DNA of 64,000 nt from G965205725 sp965205725 (GCA_965205725.1 OZ242189.1:1860001-1924000); one strand, 5' to 3'. Shown: positions 8,747 through 17,860, counted from the first letter of the stretch. Notes: a model not told the origin generated them from the letters alone. Numbers and translations: made by a program.

Positions 8747-8805
8747 GTCATCCTTAACCCTATGATAGACTGCGCACCACTCCGCAGGAGCCGACACACC
8801 GACAT

Positions 8806-10125
8806 ATGACATCCGCAATTGAGGCCGCAACCCGAATCCCTCGGGATCACCATTGTGTTTCTCGAAAAAACATCAGTGAAAGCGCACTTAAGGTGATGTC
8901 CAGGCTACGCAGCCAGGGCTACCAGGCCTATCTGGTAGGTGGCGCTGTGCGAGACTTGCTATTGGACGGACAGCCAAAAGATTTCGATGTTGCTACCAAT
9001 GCAATGCCGGAGCAGGTGCACGGCCTTTTCCGCAACTCGAGAATCATTGGCCGCCGTTTTCGCATTGTACATGTACGCTTTGGCAGAGAAATTATCGAAG
9101 TAACAACCTTCCGCGGGCACCATGATGACGACGCAACGGATAGTGGCTCCCAGCGTCAGGCCAGGAAATCAGAAGCAGGCGTTTTACTGCGCGACAACGT
9201 CTATGGCAGCCTGGAAGATGATGCCGTGCGGCGTGATTTCACCGTCAATGCCCTCTACTACAGCAGTGATGACTTCGTTGTTTTTGATTACGTCAACGGT
9301 TTAGAGGACTTGGAAGCACGGCAAATCAGGGTTATTGGTGATGCCGAGAAGCGCTACCGCGAAGACCCCGTGCGCATGCTGCGCGCAACCCGCTTTGCTG
9401 CCAAACTCGATTTCGAAATTGCCGAAGAGACCGCCCGGCCCATTCCCGAATTGGCCTATATGCTCGAGGCAATTCCCGCAGCGCGCCTGTTCGACGAAAT
9501 CATCAAATTGTTCATGTCTGGCTCTGCGCTCAGAATATTTCAATTGCTGTGTGAGTACGAGTTGCTGGAGTATCTATTCCCCGCCACCTATACAGCGATG
9601 GAGGAGATGCCTTACGCCCGCGCGCTGATAGAGGCCGCAATGAAAAGCACAGACCATCGCATCGCTCTGAATAAACCAGTCACCCCGGCGTTTGTTTTGG
9701 CCGCCCTGCTCTGGCCACCTACCGTACAACTGAGTCATCAAATTGAAGCGAGGGGAGCTGCGCCTATGGCCGCAATGGCCGAAGCGGCTCAAACCATCAT
9801 CGGTGAACAAGTTCATCATATAGCCATTCCGCGCCGCTTCACCGCCCTCATGCGCGAGATATGGGAGTTCCAGTTGCGCCTGTTAAAGCGCAAGGGCAAA
9901 CAAACGCACAATTTGGTCGCCCACCGGCGGTTCCGCGCTGCTTATGACTTTCTGCTCCTGCGCGAGCAATCCGGGGAAGATTTGGACGGCCTGGGAAAAT
10001 TCTGGACTGAATTGCAGGAATCGCTGCCCCCTGCGGTAGAAGTTCCACTGGAAGAGACCGATAGCAAGTCGCTTCCTCGCCGCAAACGTCGCCCGCGCAG
10101 ACATCCTCGCAGACCCGCTCAATGA
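8806..10125 (+). CDS. pcnB: Poly(A) polymerase I
   Basis: PcnB adds 3' poly(A) tails that mark RNA for decay. The 439-residue protein has the nucleotidyltransferase head GGAVRD (45-50) and the catalytic DFD (59-61), then the RRDFTVNALYY block that separates it from CCA-adding enzymes by context. The C-terminal tail is highly basic (arginine/lysine-rich from about residue 425), typical of PcnB RNA-binding tails. The ATG at 8806 gives IPRDHHCVSRKNISE at the expected distance from the start; no closely spaced Shine-Dalgarno is seen, and some pcnB genes use weak starts. folK overlaps its stop by ATGA. Confidence 0.95.
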   Translation: MTSAIEAATRIPRDHHCVSRKNISESALKVMSRLRSQGYQAYLVGGAVRDLLLDGQPKDFDVATNAMPEQVHGLFRNSRIIGRRFRIVHVRFGREIIEVTTFRGHHDDDATDSGSQRQARKSEAGVLLRDNVYGSLEDDAVRRDFTVNALYYSSDDFVVFDYVNGLEDLEARQIRVIGDAEKRYREDPVRMLRATRFAAKLDFEIAEETARPIPELAYMLEAIPAARLFDEIIKLFMSGSALRIFQLLCEYELLEYLFPATYTAMEEMPYARALIEAAMKSTDHRIALNKPVTPAFVLAALLWPPTVQLSHQIEARGAAPMAAMAEAAQTIIGEQVHHIAIPRRFTALMREIWEFQLRLLKRKGKQTHNLVAHRRFRAAYDFLLLREQSGEDLDGLGKFWTELQESLPPAVEVPLEETDSKSLPRRKRRPRRHPRRPAQ

Positions 10126-10643
10126 CGCGTGCTTTTATCGCGCTGGGGAGCAACTTGCATGAACCTCTGGCGCAAGTCACCCACGCGGTGGAAGAAATCA
10201 ATGCGCTGGGGCACACCCAGGTGATCGCAAGTTCTCCGTGGTATCAAAGCGAACCGACAGGCCCGGGTGACCAGGCCAACTACATCAACGGTGTTGTTGA
10301 AATAGAAACCGCGCTGGAAGCCCGTGCGCTGCTGGTCGAACTACAGTCAATAGAACATCTGCATCATCGGCAGCGCCAGGAGCGCTGGGGGCCCCGCACC
10401 CTAGACCTGGACATCGTTCTATTTGGTGAAGCGATAATAAAAACCGCAGCATTATCAATTCCCCACCCCCGCCTGCATGAACGCGATTTTGTACTGCAAC
10501 CACTACACGACCTGGCGGCAGATTTGATCCTTCCCAGCGGCACCCCTCTTGCGTCATTATTGGCCTGTTGCCCGCGAGGAGGGTTGCAAAAACTTGATGG
10601 CAAGCAGACAAAGGCCGCAGGAGGCAGCAGTGAGCCAGGCTGA
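10122..10643 (+). CDS. folK: 2-amino-4-hydroxy-6-hydroxymethyldihydropteridine pyrophosphokinase
   Basis: HPPK transfers pyrophosphate from ATP to 6-hydroxymethyl-dihydropterin in folate synthesis. Conserved features are ALGSNL at the N-terminus (7-12), the SEPTGPGDQANYINGVVE pterin-site segment (43-60), and RWGPRTLDLDIVLFG with magnesium-binding D95 and D97. At 173 residues it is slightly longer than usual; the last 20 residues overlap the start of the next gene. It begins within the pcnB stop (ATGA), so translation is coupled. Confidence 0.95.
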   Translation: MTRAFIALGSNLHEPLAQVTHAVEEINALGHTQVIASSPWYQSEPTGPGDQANYINGVVEIETALEARALLVELQSIEHLHHRQRQERWGPRTLDLDIVLFGEAIIKTAALSIPHPRLHERDFVLQPLHDLAADLILPSGTPLASLLACCPRGGLQKLDGKQTKAAGGSSEPG

Positions 10644-11319
10644 CAGTGACAACCCCCCGGGCATTGATTTACGGGGCAGAACAGCGCCCGGATTTATTGC
10701 TGTCGAGGGCCCAATCGGCGTGGGTAAAACCATACTCGCCAAACGCCTGGCGGAAAGCTTTAACTATCAGGCGCTGTTAGAGAAGGCCGAAGAAAACCCG
10801 TTTCTCGAACGCTTTTATCAAAACCGCAAACAGGCGGCGCTGGCGACACAATTGTTCTTCCTGTTTCAGCGAGCCCAGCAAATTCAGGATATGCGGCAAA
10901 ACGATATCTTTGAGCCAGTGCGCGTCTCAGACTTTCTGATCGAGAAGGATCCGTTGTTTGCACGCATAAACCTGGATACCGATGAGTTTCAGTTGTATGA
11001 AAAGGTCTTTCAGCAACTTACCATTGACTCGCCACGTCCCAGCCTGGTGATCTACCTGCAAGCATCAACCGACGTATTGCTGTCGCGTATCGAAAATCGT
11101 GGCACAGAGTTTGAACAGCATATTTCGCGCGACTATCTGGAGAGTTTGAACGAAGTGTACAGTGAATTTTTTCTGTATTACGATGGCGCCCCTTTGTTGA
11201 TCGTCAATGCCAGCGAGATTGACCTGGTCAACAGTGACGTCGATTATCACAACCTGGTGGATTACCTGCTGGACATACGTAAGGGTCGTCATTATTTCAA
11301 TCCGACTTTTTTTGGTTGA
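10630..11319 (+). CDS. Deoxynucleoside kinase (deoxyadenosine/deoxyguanosine kinase type)
   Basis: A P-loop kinase with VEGPIGVGKTILAKRL near the N-terminus, the acidic EENPFLERFY segment, and a C-terminal lid with arginines (SRIENRGTEFEQHI). This matches the dNK family placed between folK and panB in Pseudomonas-like genomes; it would phosphorylate deoxynucleosides for salvage. I chose the GTG at 10630 because GGAGG lies 5 bases upstream; an ATG at 10597 is also possible but its GAGGAGG is farther away. Either way it overlaps folK and precedes panB by 9 bp. Confidence 0.88.
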   Translation: MSQADSDNPPGIDLRGRTAPGFIAVEGPIGVGKTILAKRLAESFNYQALLEKAEENPFLERFYQNRKQAALATQLFFLFQRAQQIQDMRQNDIFEPVRVSDFLIEKDPLFARINLDTDEFQLYEKVFQQLTIDSPRPSLVIYLQASTDVLLSRIENRGTEFEQHISRDYLESLNEVYSEFFLYYDGAPLLIVNASEIDLVNSDVDYHNLVDYLLDIRKGRHYFNPTFFG

Positions 11320-11328
11320 GAGTTCGCT

Positions 11329-12120
11329 ATGGGCAATATCACTGTAACCACGCTTCAAGACCTAAAAGAAAGAGGTGAGAAGTTCTGCTGCATCACAGCT
11401 TATGACGCCACTTTTGCACGTCTGATTTCGGAAGCTGGAGCAGAAACCATGCTGGTGGGTGATTCTCTTGGCATGGTGTTACAAGGCCACGACAGTACTG
11501 TACCGGTCACTTTGGACGACATGGCCTATCACACCAAATCTGTTGTGCGCGGGAACCGTGGCGCCATGGTTATTGCGGATATGCCGTTTATGGCTTACGC
11601 AACACCCAAACAAGCACTGGCCAGTGCCACAGCACTCATGCAAGCTGGCGCTCAAGTGATAAAAATGGAGGGCGGCACCTGGCTCAGCGAAACCATTTAT
11701 ATGCTGGTAGAACGGGGGATTCCCGTGTGCGCCCACCTTGGGCTGACACCCCAGTCTGTCAATGTATTTGGCGGGTTTCGAGTACAGGGAAGAACGCCAA
11801 AATGTGCTAAAAGCATCCTCGCAGACGCGGTGGAAATTCAAGACGCAGGCGCCTCGCTGCTGGTACTTGAATGTGTACCCACTGGGCTGGCCACGGATAT
11901 CAGTGAGAAGTTGAGAATTCCGGTCATTGGTATTGGCGCAGGAGCCGATACCGACGCCCAGGTGCTGGTTTTATACGATTTGCTGGGGCTCAGTGAGCAT
12001 CAACCCCGCTTCGTGGAGAACTTTATGGCCGGACGAGACAGTATTCCAGCCGCGCTGAAAGCTTTTGTCGATGCAGTAAAATCAGGCGACTACCCTCGTC
12101 CCGAAAACAGCTACGAGTAA
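11329..12120 (+). CDS. panB: 3-methyl-2-oxobutanoate hydroxymethyltransferase
   Basis: PanB makes ketopantoate from 2-oxoisovalerate and methylene-tetrahydrofolate, the first step of pantothenate synthesis. The 263-residue protein has the family blocks TAYDATFARL, VGDSLGM (metal ligand D45), MPFMAY (metal ligand D84 region) and VIKMEGG with a catalytic glutamate region further on (LVLECVP). Placement after folK links folate and pantothenate supply, as in Pseudomonas. A 200-bp gap separates it from panC. Confidence 0.96.
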   Translation: MGNITVTTLQDLKERGEKFCCITAYDATFARLISEAGAETMLVGDSLGMVLQGHDSTVPVTLDDMAYHTKSVVRGNRGAMVIADMPFMAYATPKQALASATALMQAGAQVIKMEGGTWLSETIYMLVERGIPVCAHLGLTPQSVNVFGGFRVQGRTPKCAKSILADAVEIQDAGASLLVLECVPTGLATDISEKLRIPVIGIGAGADTDAQVLVLYDLLGLSEHQPRFVENFMAGRDSIPAALKAFVDAVKSGDYPRPENSYE

Positions 12121-12329
12121 GCCAGCACTAAACTCACAGTGAGCCGATAGCGATTGATGATTATTGGGGTATAAAGAGCGCTCTCATCGGTAACAAAAAA
12201 GCCTGAAAATTTGACTTTTGCGCGTTGAACCGCCCTATCAGTTGATGCATACTTCCGCGCCAGTTTTGGTAATATTACCAGAACTGACAAGCTGTAAACT
12301 GCTTTGCAAATGACCCAATGGGGGTGAAC

Positions 12330-13214
12330 ATGCGGACTTATTCCACCAACGCAGCACTTCACAAAGCGATTTCTGACGCGCGTCGGCGAGGTGACAGCAT
12401 CGCGTTTGTGCCCACTATGGGCAACCTTCACGAAGGCCACCTGCGGCTGGTACGCAAAGCCAGAGAACTGACTGACACAGTCGTCGTCAGCATTTTTGTA
12501 AACCCCATGCAGTTCGGGCCCAACGAAGACCTGGATGCCTATCCTCGCACCCTGATGGCCGACAAAGAAAAACTATTCGCCGAAGGTGTGCAGCTACTGT
12601 ATACCCCTGAAGCAAACGAAATTTATCCAGAGGGCCTGGACACGCAAACCCAGGTGCAAGTCCCCAACCTGGCCGACACGCTTTGTGGCAAAGATCGTCC
12701 GGGACACTTTACAGGCGTTGCCACAGTGGTCAGCAAGCTGTTTAATATCGTGCGTCCCGATGTCGCTGTATTTGGTGAAAAAGACTTCCAGCAACTCTCC
12801 ATTATTCGCAAGATGGTCAACGACCTGTGTCTGCCGATAGCCATCGTCGGCGTCGCCACAGTTCGCGCTGACGATGGCCTGGCATTGAGTTCACGCAATG
12901 GATACCTCACCGCTGGCGAGCGCAAAATTGCTCCAACTCTGAACAAAATTCTCATGGAAACCCGCGAGGCGATCGCCTGCGGTTTCGACAACTTTCGAGA
13001 ACTTGAAATTCATGGTCAGCTCAAACTGATTCAGGCTGGATTTGAACCAGATTATTTTCAGATTCGCGACGCTCGCACATTGCGAGACATCACTGCAAGC
13101 ACAGAAGAGGTTGCTATTCTGGCGGCAGCTACCCTGGGTAAGCCCAGGCTGATCGACAACGTGCGGCTCTCACTCAATCCCGTTTCAGACTGGGGTATGC
13201 TCTCCTCCTGCTAG
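12330..13214 (+). CDS. panC: Pantoate-beta-alanine ligase
   Basis: PanC joins pantoate and beta-alanine with ATP through a pantoyl-adenylate. The 294-residue protein has PTMGNLHEGHLRL (HIGH-type HEGH at 34-37), NPMQFGPNEDL, the CGKDRPGHFTGVATVV block, FGEKDFQQL and ALSSRNGYL (KMSKS equivalent). I start at the ATG at 12330, which has GGGGG at a normal distance; an ATG 12 bp upstream would place the ribosome site too far away. panD is not in the window. Confidence 0.96.
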   Translation: MRTYSTNAALHKAISDARRRGDSIAFVPTMGNLHEGHLRLVRKARELTDTVVVSIFVNPMQFGPNEDLDAYPRTLMADKEKLFAEGVQLLYTPEANEIYPEGLDTQTQVQVPNLADTLCGKDRPGHFTGVATVVSKLFNIVRPDVAVFGEKDFQQLSIIRKMVNDLCLPIAIVGVATVRADDGLALSSRNGYLTAGERKIAPTLNKILMETREAIACGFDNFRELEIHGQLKLIQAGFEPDYFQIRDARTLRDITASTEEVAILAAATLGKPRLIDNVRLSLNPVSDWGMLSSC

Positions 13215-13333
13215 CAGCCTGCCGGATTTAGGCGTTCGTCACCAGGGAAAGACCGGGTTGAGCGATTTTTGGGGTCATTTTGCGGCGCATAGTCGCTCTG
13301 TTTAACAACATTGAGCGTGAACAATGACTGATT

Positions 13334-13487
13334 GAGACCTTTGCACGAAAGCCATTTTACCGGGTCGCCTAAAAGCGCCTACGGTTGGTAAAATCGTACT
13401 CAATCGGTCATTGATACGCATAAACTCCCTCATTGCGTGCGTGTTTGCCTGGCCTGAAAGCAACATCATCTTCCGTGCAAAGGTCTC
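13334..13487. mobile_element. MITE copy B (154 bp)
   Basis: Same family as copy A, in opposite orientation: it begins GAGACCTTTGCACGAAAGCCATTT and ends with TTCCGTGCAAAGGTCTC. The internal CGCCTACGGTTGGTAAAATC is the complement of the copy A/D core. Flanks TGATT and TGATG differ by one base, consistent with an aged 5-bp target duplication. It lies in the panC-acs gap, about 140 bp before acs. Confidence 0.88.
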
Positions 13488-13626
13488 TGATGAATGCTTT
13501 TCCGCAGTAGGGCGTCCCAAGTCCGACAGGCTCCTGGATTCAACAGGGCCAGAGTTTTGACTCTGACACCATCATCGAAACTCGTGTAATATTGACCGGC
13601 TTTATAAACTCGGAGCCGCATATTCC

Positions 13627-15564
13627 ATGTCCCAGCCAACGCTATACCCGGTGCCTGCCAGCGTTAAGGCCAGCACTCTTTGCGACAATGACGCCTATCT
13701 ATCCATGTATCAGCGCTCGGTCGAAGACCCTGCCGGCTTCTGGGGAGACATGGCCGCACAATACCTGGACTGGGACTCGCCGTGGCAGAGCGTCTGCGAC
13801 TGGGATTTCAGTAACGGCGATGCCACATGGTTTGAGGGTGGCAGGCTCAATGTCAGTGTCAACTGCATTGATCGTCATCTGCCTGCACGTGCAGACCAAA
13901 CAGCCCTGTTATGGGAGGGCGACAACCCCGCAGAGTCCAAACACATTAGTTACGCAGAGCTACACCGCCAGGTCTGCCAACTGGCAAATGCGCTGCGCAG
14001 TCGCGGCATCAATAAAGGCGACCGCGTCTGTATCTATATGCCAATGATTCCAGAGTCAGCCTACGCAATGCTCGCGTGCACGCGCATTGGGGCTATTCAT
14101 TCGGTGGTGTTTGGTGGATTTTCACCAGAAGCCTTAAAAGACCGTATTCTGGATTCCGACTGCCAAACTGTTATTACCGCTGATGAAGGCGTGCGTGGCG
14201 GCAAAGCAATTCCCCTCAAGAACAATGTTGATAAAGCCCTCGCAGATTGTCCCAATGTACATTCCTGCCTTGTAGTAAAGCGCACAGGCGGCGACATCAA
14301 TTGGCAAGATAATCGCGACATCTGGTATCACGATCTGGTTGGAAAACAGCCGCAAGAATGCGCACCAGAATCCATGGATGCTGAAGATCCCCTGTTTATT
14401 CTCTACACCTCAGGCTCAACTGGCAAACCCAAGGGCGTTCTACACACAACCGGCGGCTACCTGTTACACGCCGCCATGAGTTTTAAATACATCTTTGATT
14501 ACAAAGATGGGGAAGTGTTCTGGTGCACTGCCGATGTGGGCTGGATAACCGGCCATAGCTATATTGTCTACGGTCCCCTGGCCAACGGAGCAACCAGCCT
14601 GATGTTCGAGGGCGTGCCCACCTACCCTGATGCCTCACGCTGCTGGGAGGTATGCGACAAACATCAGGTTAATATTTTCTACACCGCACCTACGGCTATT
14701 CGCGCGCTACACGCAGCCGGCGATGATTACGTCACCCAAACTTCACGAAAAAGCATTCGACTGTTGGGAACCGTTGGCGAACCCATAAACCCCGAAGCCT
14801 GGGAGTGGTATTACCATACCGTGGGCGACTCGCGTTGCCAAATTGTCGATACATGGTGGCAGACCGAAACCGGAGCACTGATGATTGCACCGCTGCCAGG
14901 AGCCACCGATTTGAAACCAGGCTCTGCAACACGTCCATTCTTTGGCGTACAACTGGCGTTACTGGACGAGGGTGGTGCAGAAATTTCGGGATCTGGTGCT
15001 GGATATCTGGTGATCAAGGCCTCTTGGCCCGGACAGATTCGCAGTGTTTACGGCGATCATCAGCGCATGATTGATACCTATTTTTCTTTGTACGATGGCT
15101 ATTACTTCACTGGCGACGGCGCTACCCGTGATGAAGACGGCTACTACTGGATTACCGGGCGGGTTGACGATGTGCTCAATGTTTCGGGCCATCGCATGGG
15201 TACAGCAGAAGTGGAGAGCGCCCTGGTATTGCACCAGGACATTGCCGAGGCGGCAGTGGTCGGTTTTCCACACGACATCAAGGGCCAGGGCATCTACTGT
15301 TATGTGACCCCCATGGTGGGTGTAGAACAGTCTGAGCAATTATTACAAGAACTAGTGGCCCTCTGTGTGCAGGAGATCGGCCCTATCGCCAGGCCCGATG
15401 TCATCCAGTGGGCGCCAGCGCTGCCAAAGACTCGCTCGGGAAAAATCATGCGCCGTATTCTGCGCAAGATCGCCGAGAATGAACTCGACGCGCTAGGTGA
15501 CACTTCAACCCTGGCCGATCCTTCTGTGGTCGCGCAACTGACAGCGAATAGACATCATTCGTGA
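13627..15564 (+). CDS. acs: Acetyl-CoA synthetase
   Basis: AMP-forming acetate-CoA ligase of 645 residues, the usual length. The adenylation motif YTSGSTGKPKGVLH starts near residue 260, TWWQTETG near 410, the hinge and core YYWITGRVDDVLNVSGHR follow, and the acetylation-sensitive catalytic lysine is K606 in PKTRSGKIMRR. It activates acetate for the TCA/glyoxylate cycle and, in CbrAB-type organisms, is a typical carbon-regulated gene. The next gene starts at its stop codon (GTGA). Some divergence from classical Acs suggests an AcsB-type paralogue, as found after panC in Pseudomonas. Confidence 0.94.
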   Translation: MSQPTLYPVPASVKASTLCDNDAYLSMYQRSVEDPAGFWGDMAAQYLDWDSPWQSVCDWDFSNGDATWFEGGRLNVSVNCIDRHLPARADQTALLWEGDNPAESKHISYAELHRQVCQLANALRSRGINKGDRVCIYMPMIPESAYAMLACTRIGAIHSVVFGGFSPEALKDRILDSDCQTVITADEGVRGGKAIPLKNNVDKALADCPNVHSCLVVKRTGGDINWQDNRDIWYHDLVGKQPQECAPESMDAEDPLFILYTSGSTGKPKGVLHTTGGYLLHAAMSFKYIFDYKDGEVFWCTADVGWITGHSYIVYGPLANGATSLMFEGVPTYPDASRCWEVCDKHQVNIFYTAPTAIRALHAAGDDYVTQTSRKSIRLLGTVGEPINPEAWEWYYHTVGDSRCQIVDTWWQTETGALMIAPLPGATDLKPGSATRPFFGVQLALLDEGGAEISGSGAGYLVIKASWPGQIRSVYGDHQRMIDTYFSLYDGYYFTGDGATRDEDGYYWITGRVDDVLNVSGHRMGTAEVESALVLHQDIAEAAVVGFPHDIKGQGIYCYVTPMVGVEQSEQLLQELVALCVQEIGPIARPDVIQWAPALPKTRSGKIMRRILRKIAENELDALGDTSTLADPSVVAQLTANRHHS

Positions 15565-16493
15565 AGGCCATCAGAGTTATCAATGGTAAACCCTGCTCTG
15601 TCGAAGAAGATATTCCGTGCGGTGATGGCGTTCGAGTAAAAATAGCTGCTTCTGCTATCTGCGGATCAGATTTACATATGCTGGCCAACAACTGGGTAGA
15701 GGGCCGTATTCTCGGACACGAGTTCGCCGGCACCACAGACGATGGAACACCGGTTGCGGTACAGCCCAATCCCGGCTGCGGCCACTGCGACTACTGCGAT
15801 GATGGATACCCCTCCCACTGCACTGCGGGTGCGCGCTATATTGGCATCGTTGAAGACGGCGGCATGGCTGAATATGTCCGTGTCCCGGAGCACACGTTGT
15901 TTAAATTACCCAGCGGGATTGAACTGTCCAACGCCAGCCTGATAGAGCCATTGGCCGTAGCAGCCCACGGATTAAATCGCGCGCGTGTTACAGAGAAAGA
16001 TAGAGTGCTGGTTACTGGCGCTGGGCCCATTGGCCTGGCCACTGGTGCGGTTCTGCAAAGTCGCGGCATGAATTACGACATCGCCGCTCGCTACGAACAC
16101 CAACTGAGTGCCGCCCACATGTTGAGTGGTAACACAGACCCGGGAGATGGCTACGACGTGGTTGTTGACGCCGTTGGTACGACCCAGTCAATCACTGAGT
16201 CCATCAATCGCTGTAAACCCCTGGGACGCATCGCCTGTGTCGGCTCGCTATGGGAATCCGCAACTCTGAATATGGCATTTTGCGCAAAAGAAGTTGCAAT
16301 CATCGCCGCTGCCACTTACCGGGTTAATCATTCGCTAGGCGAATTTCACGAAGCGGGAAAAGTGCTGAGTGAGCACCCGGTTGTAGCAGAGGCGCTCATC
16401 AGTCACCGCTTTCCGCTAGAAGCCGCTACCGAGGCATTCGCCACCGCTGGCAATCGTGCCAGCGGAGCTATTAAGGTCACTTTCAATATATAG
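15561..16493 (+). CDS. Zinc-dependent alcohol/threonine dehydrogenase-like protein
   Basis: A medium-chain dehydrogenase of 310 residues. Catalytic zinc ligands appear as C34 (AICGSDLH) and H52-E53 (LGHEFAG). The structural zinc loop has C73, C76, C79 and C87, and the Rossmann motif is VTGAGPIGLATG. It is about 30 residues shorter than typical, mainly through a compact nucleotide domain. The GTG start overlaps the acs stop by four bases, so the pair is coupled. The last base of its TAG stop is the first base of MITE copy C; before insertion the stop would have read TAA with the same protein. Substrate is unknown. Confidence 0.9.
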   Translation: MKAIRVINGKPCSVEEDIPCGDGVRVKIAASAICGSDLHMLANNWVEGRILGHEFAGTTDDGTPVAVQPNPGCGHCDYCDDGYPSHCTAGARYIGIVEDGGMAEYVRVPEHTLFKLPSGIELSNASLIEPLAVAAHGLNRARVTEKDRVLVTGAGPIGLATGAVLQSRGMNYDIAARYEHQLSAAHMLSGNTDPGDGYDVVVDAVGTTQSITESINRCKPLGRIACVGSLWESATLNMAFCAKEVAIIAAATYRVNHSLGEFHEAGKVLSEHPVVAEALISHRFPLEAATEAFATAGNRASGAIKVTFNI

Positions 16494-16631
16494 AGACCTT
16501 TGCACGAAAGCCATTTCACCTGCATGCTACGTTAAAAACGTACTCAATCGGTCATTTATAAGCATAAACTCCCTCATTCCGTGCGTTCTTGCCTCGCCTG
16601 AAAGCGAAATCATCTTCCGTGCAAAGGTCTC
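16493..16631. mobile_element. MITE copy C (139 bp)
   Basis: Terminal inverted repeats GAGACCTTTGCACGAAAGCCATTTC and the complement of GAGACCTTTGCACGGAAGATGATTTC, flanked by a clean ATATA / ATATA duplication. It belongs to the short subtype with copy E (core CTGCATGCTACGTTAAAAACG). It inserted in the stop codon of the upstream dehydrogenase gene and supplies the G of its TAG. Confidence 0.92.
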
Positions 16632-17004
16632 ATATAAGCCATATGAAAAAACGCGCCCGGTAAAAGAGCTTCTCGCCTGATTGCCAGTTCCTGGAACCTG
16701 CCGGTGTCAAGAATGTAGCTGTGCTGAGAGATTATCTTCCGCTCGATAAGGATTTGCCCAACTTTGTTGGACTGCAACCCAGGGTTGAGGCTCTCTACCG
16801 ATAACAACACAGGTGACCCGGTAATCCCCCCGGAATTAGCTGACGTCAAAAGTAGAATTTTCTCGTAATATGAACGCAGGAGATTCTGCATAAAAAGCCA
16901 GCCGCTTTCTGGATATGCACGCGCAGGAAGGTTGCTTTCTGATGCCCAACGCAATGCGATGCACTGAACACAGGATGCTCTGGGGATATAGCTGCTAAGA
17001 CGTA
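16632..17004. other. Gap without a convincing gene
   Basis: About 370 bp follow MITE C. A minus-strand frame (16610-16954) is open for 114 codons but runs into the MITE, has no clear ribosome site and matches no family I recognise; it could be a worn gene fragment. Nothing else is seen. Confidence 0.5.
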
Positions 17005-17436
17005 TTAATCCTCTGGTGCAAGAACGGTGAAGGCCCAGCCGGCTTTGGTGTAAGGCGCGAGAAAGTCAGTGATCGCACCGATTGCCCTGGGGAAATTTTT
17101 AGGCCGACGATAGCGCTTGTCTGGCAGCATCACAAAGGCCTTGGCATGATGTGGTTTACCCCCGAGAAAGTAACGCACCCGCGGTTGCTTTTGCAGGTTC
17201 TTCACCCACTGTGAGCGCTCCCCCCGAAACGTACTGATAAAGACATGGCCCTGCAAACGGGTGGCCACCAGCGGCGTGCGGCGGCTTGCACCAGACTTGT
17301 GGCCGACTGTTTCCAGCACAATCAGCCCGCCTGGTACAAATCGAGGCGAGCCAATGCCTTTGCGCACTGCGGGTTCCACCACCGCATTGAGCATACGAAA
17401 GAATTCGCGTTCAAGTTTTTGTTTTTGCAAGGCCAT
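17005..17436 (-). CDS. DUF385-type nitroreductase/quinone reductase family protein
   Basis: A 143-residue protein resembling the deazaflavin-dependent nitroreductase fold: VLETVGHKSGASRRTPLVATRL (family TxGRKSGxxRxTPL block), then SQWVKNLQKQPRVRYFLGGK and a C-terminal aromatic-rich helix. In actinobacteria this family uses coenzyme F420; many proteobacterial members are annotated by fold only and may use FMN or another cofactor. It starts 4 bp after the stop of the MAPEG gene, so the two form an operon. Function is not known here. Confidence 0.8.
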   Translation of the reverse strand: MALQKQKLEREFFRMLNAVVEPAVRKGIGSPRFVPGGLIVLETVGHKSGASRRTPLVATRLQGHVFISTFRGERSQWVKNLQKQPRVRYFLGGKPHHAKAFVMLPDKRYRRPKNFPRAIGAITDFLAPYTKAGWAFTVLAPED

Positions 17437-17440
17437 TGTT

Positions 17441-17860
17441 TTACAGCGCCAGTAGTGAACGGGCAGTCATTACCATCAGTACAATTGAAGATAGTACAAA
17501 GACCGGGAAGCGCAGCATAACTTTGTTTGAGGTGCACTGAATCAGAGAGTGCACAACACGCAGTGCCACATAAGCCCAGGCCAGGTTGACCGTCAGGCTA
17601 TCGCCGCCACCAGAGAGTTGGATATAAAACGCCAGCGCGTAAAACACTGTGGGTTGCTCATGCAAATGATTGTAGTTATCAGCGATAGAGCGCACATTGC
17701 TGGGTAATACATTCAGTGAGCCTGGGTGCCTGGCATCGTCTGCGGCAATTTGGGCTTTACCCATGGCGGGAATGCGGGTGGCATACATAGCCGCCCAAAT
17801 AACCAGTGTCCAGGTGATCAGACCAATAACGGGCGTGAGAATTACGGTGCTTTGCAACAT
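17441..17860 (-). CDS. MAPEG family membrane protein
   Basis: A 139-residue membrane protein with four hydrophobic helices and the MAPEG signature region RSIADNYNHLHEQPTVFYALAF, followed by AYVALRVVHSLIQ. MAPEG proteins include membrane glutathione transferases and leukotriene-type enzymes; bacterial members often have glutathione transferase or peroxidase activity. The ATG at 17860 has GGAATA upstream; earlier in-frame starts are unconvincing. It is divergent from the glutathione peroxidase gene 90 bp away, so two glutathione-linked genes sit side by side. Confidence 0.87.
   Translation of the reverse strand: MLQSTVILTPVIGLITWTLVIWAAMYATRIPAMGKAQIAADDARHPGSLNVLPSNVRSIADNYNHLHEQPTVFYALAFYIQLSGGGDSLTVNLAWAYVALRVVHSLIQCTSNKVMLRFPVFVLSSIVLMVMTARSLLAL

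Larger units (their letters stand above)
8189..8750 (+). ncRNA. Candidate CrcZ-like Hfq/Crc-sequestering sRNA, interrupted by a MITE
   Basis: No ORF of substance exists between cbrB and pcnB. Downstream of the sigma-54 promoter come A-rich tracts of the AANAANAA type bound by Hfq/Crc (8194-8212; AATAACAATAATA at 8221-8233; AATAATAA at 8694-8701). Two copies of a module end in GACCTGGATGGGGAA plus a GTTTTCCCC hairpin, at 8246-8275 and 8717-8746. In Pseudomonas the sRNA CrcZ (about 400 nt) occupies this same cbrB-pcnB gap and is switched on by CbrB. If the 162-bp MITE at 8483-8644 and its 5-bp target repeat are removed, 8189-8750 becomes about 395 nt. The 3' end is inferred; a shorter RNA ending at the first hairpin (8255-8275, followed by a T-rich tail) is also possible. 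Confidence 0.6.

Noticed and set aside
13557..13592. TTGACT ... TAATAT as an acs promoter
   Set aside because: The spacing is 24 bases, too long for a sigma-70 promoter.
16610..16954. 114-codon minus-strand frame after the zinc dehydrogenase
   Set aside because: It runs into MITE C, lacks a ribosome site and shows no recognisable motif; a decayed fragment cannot be excluded.
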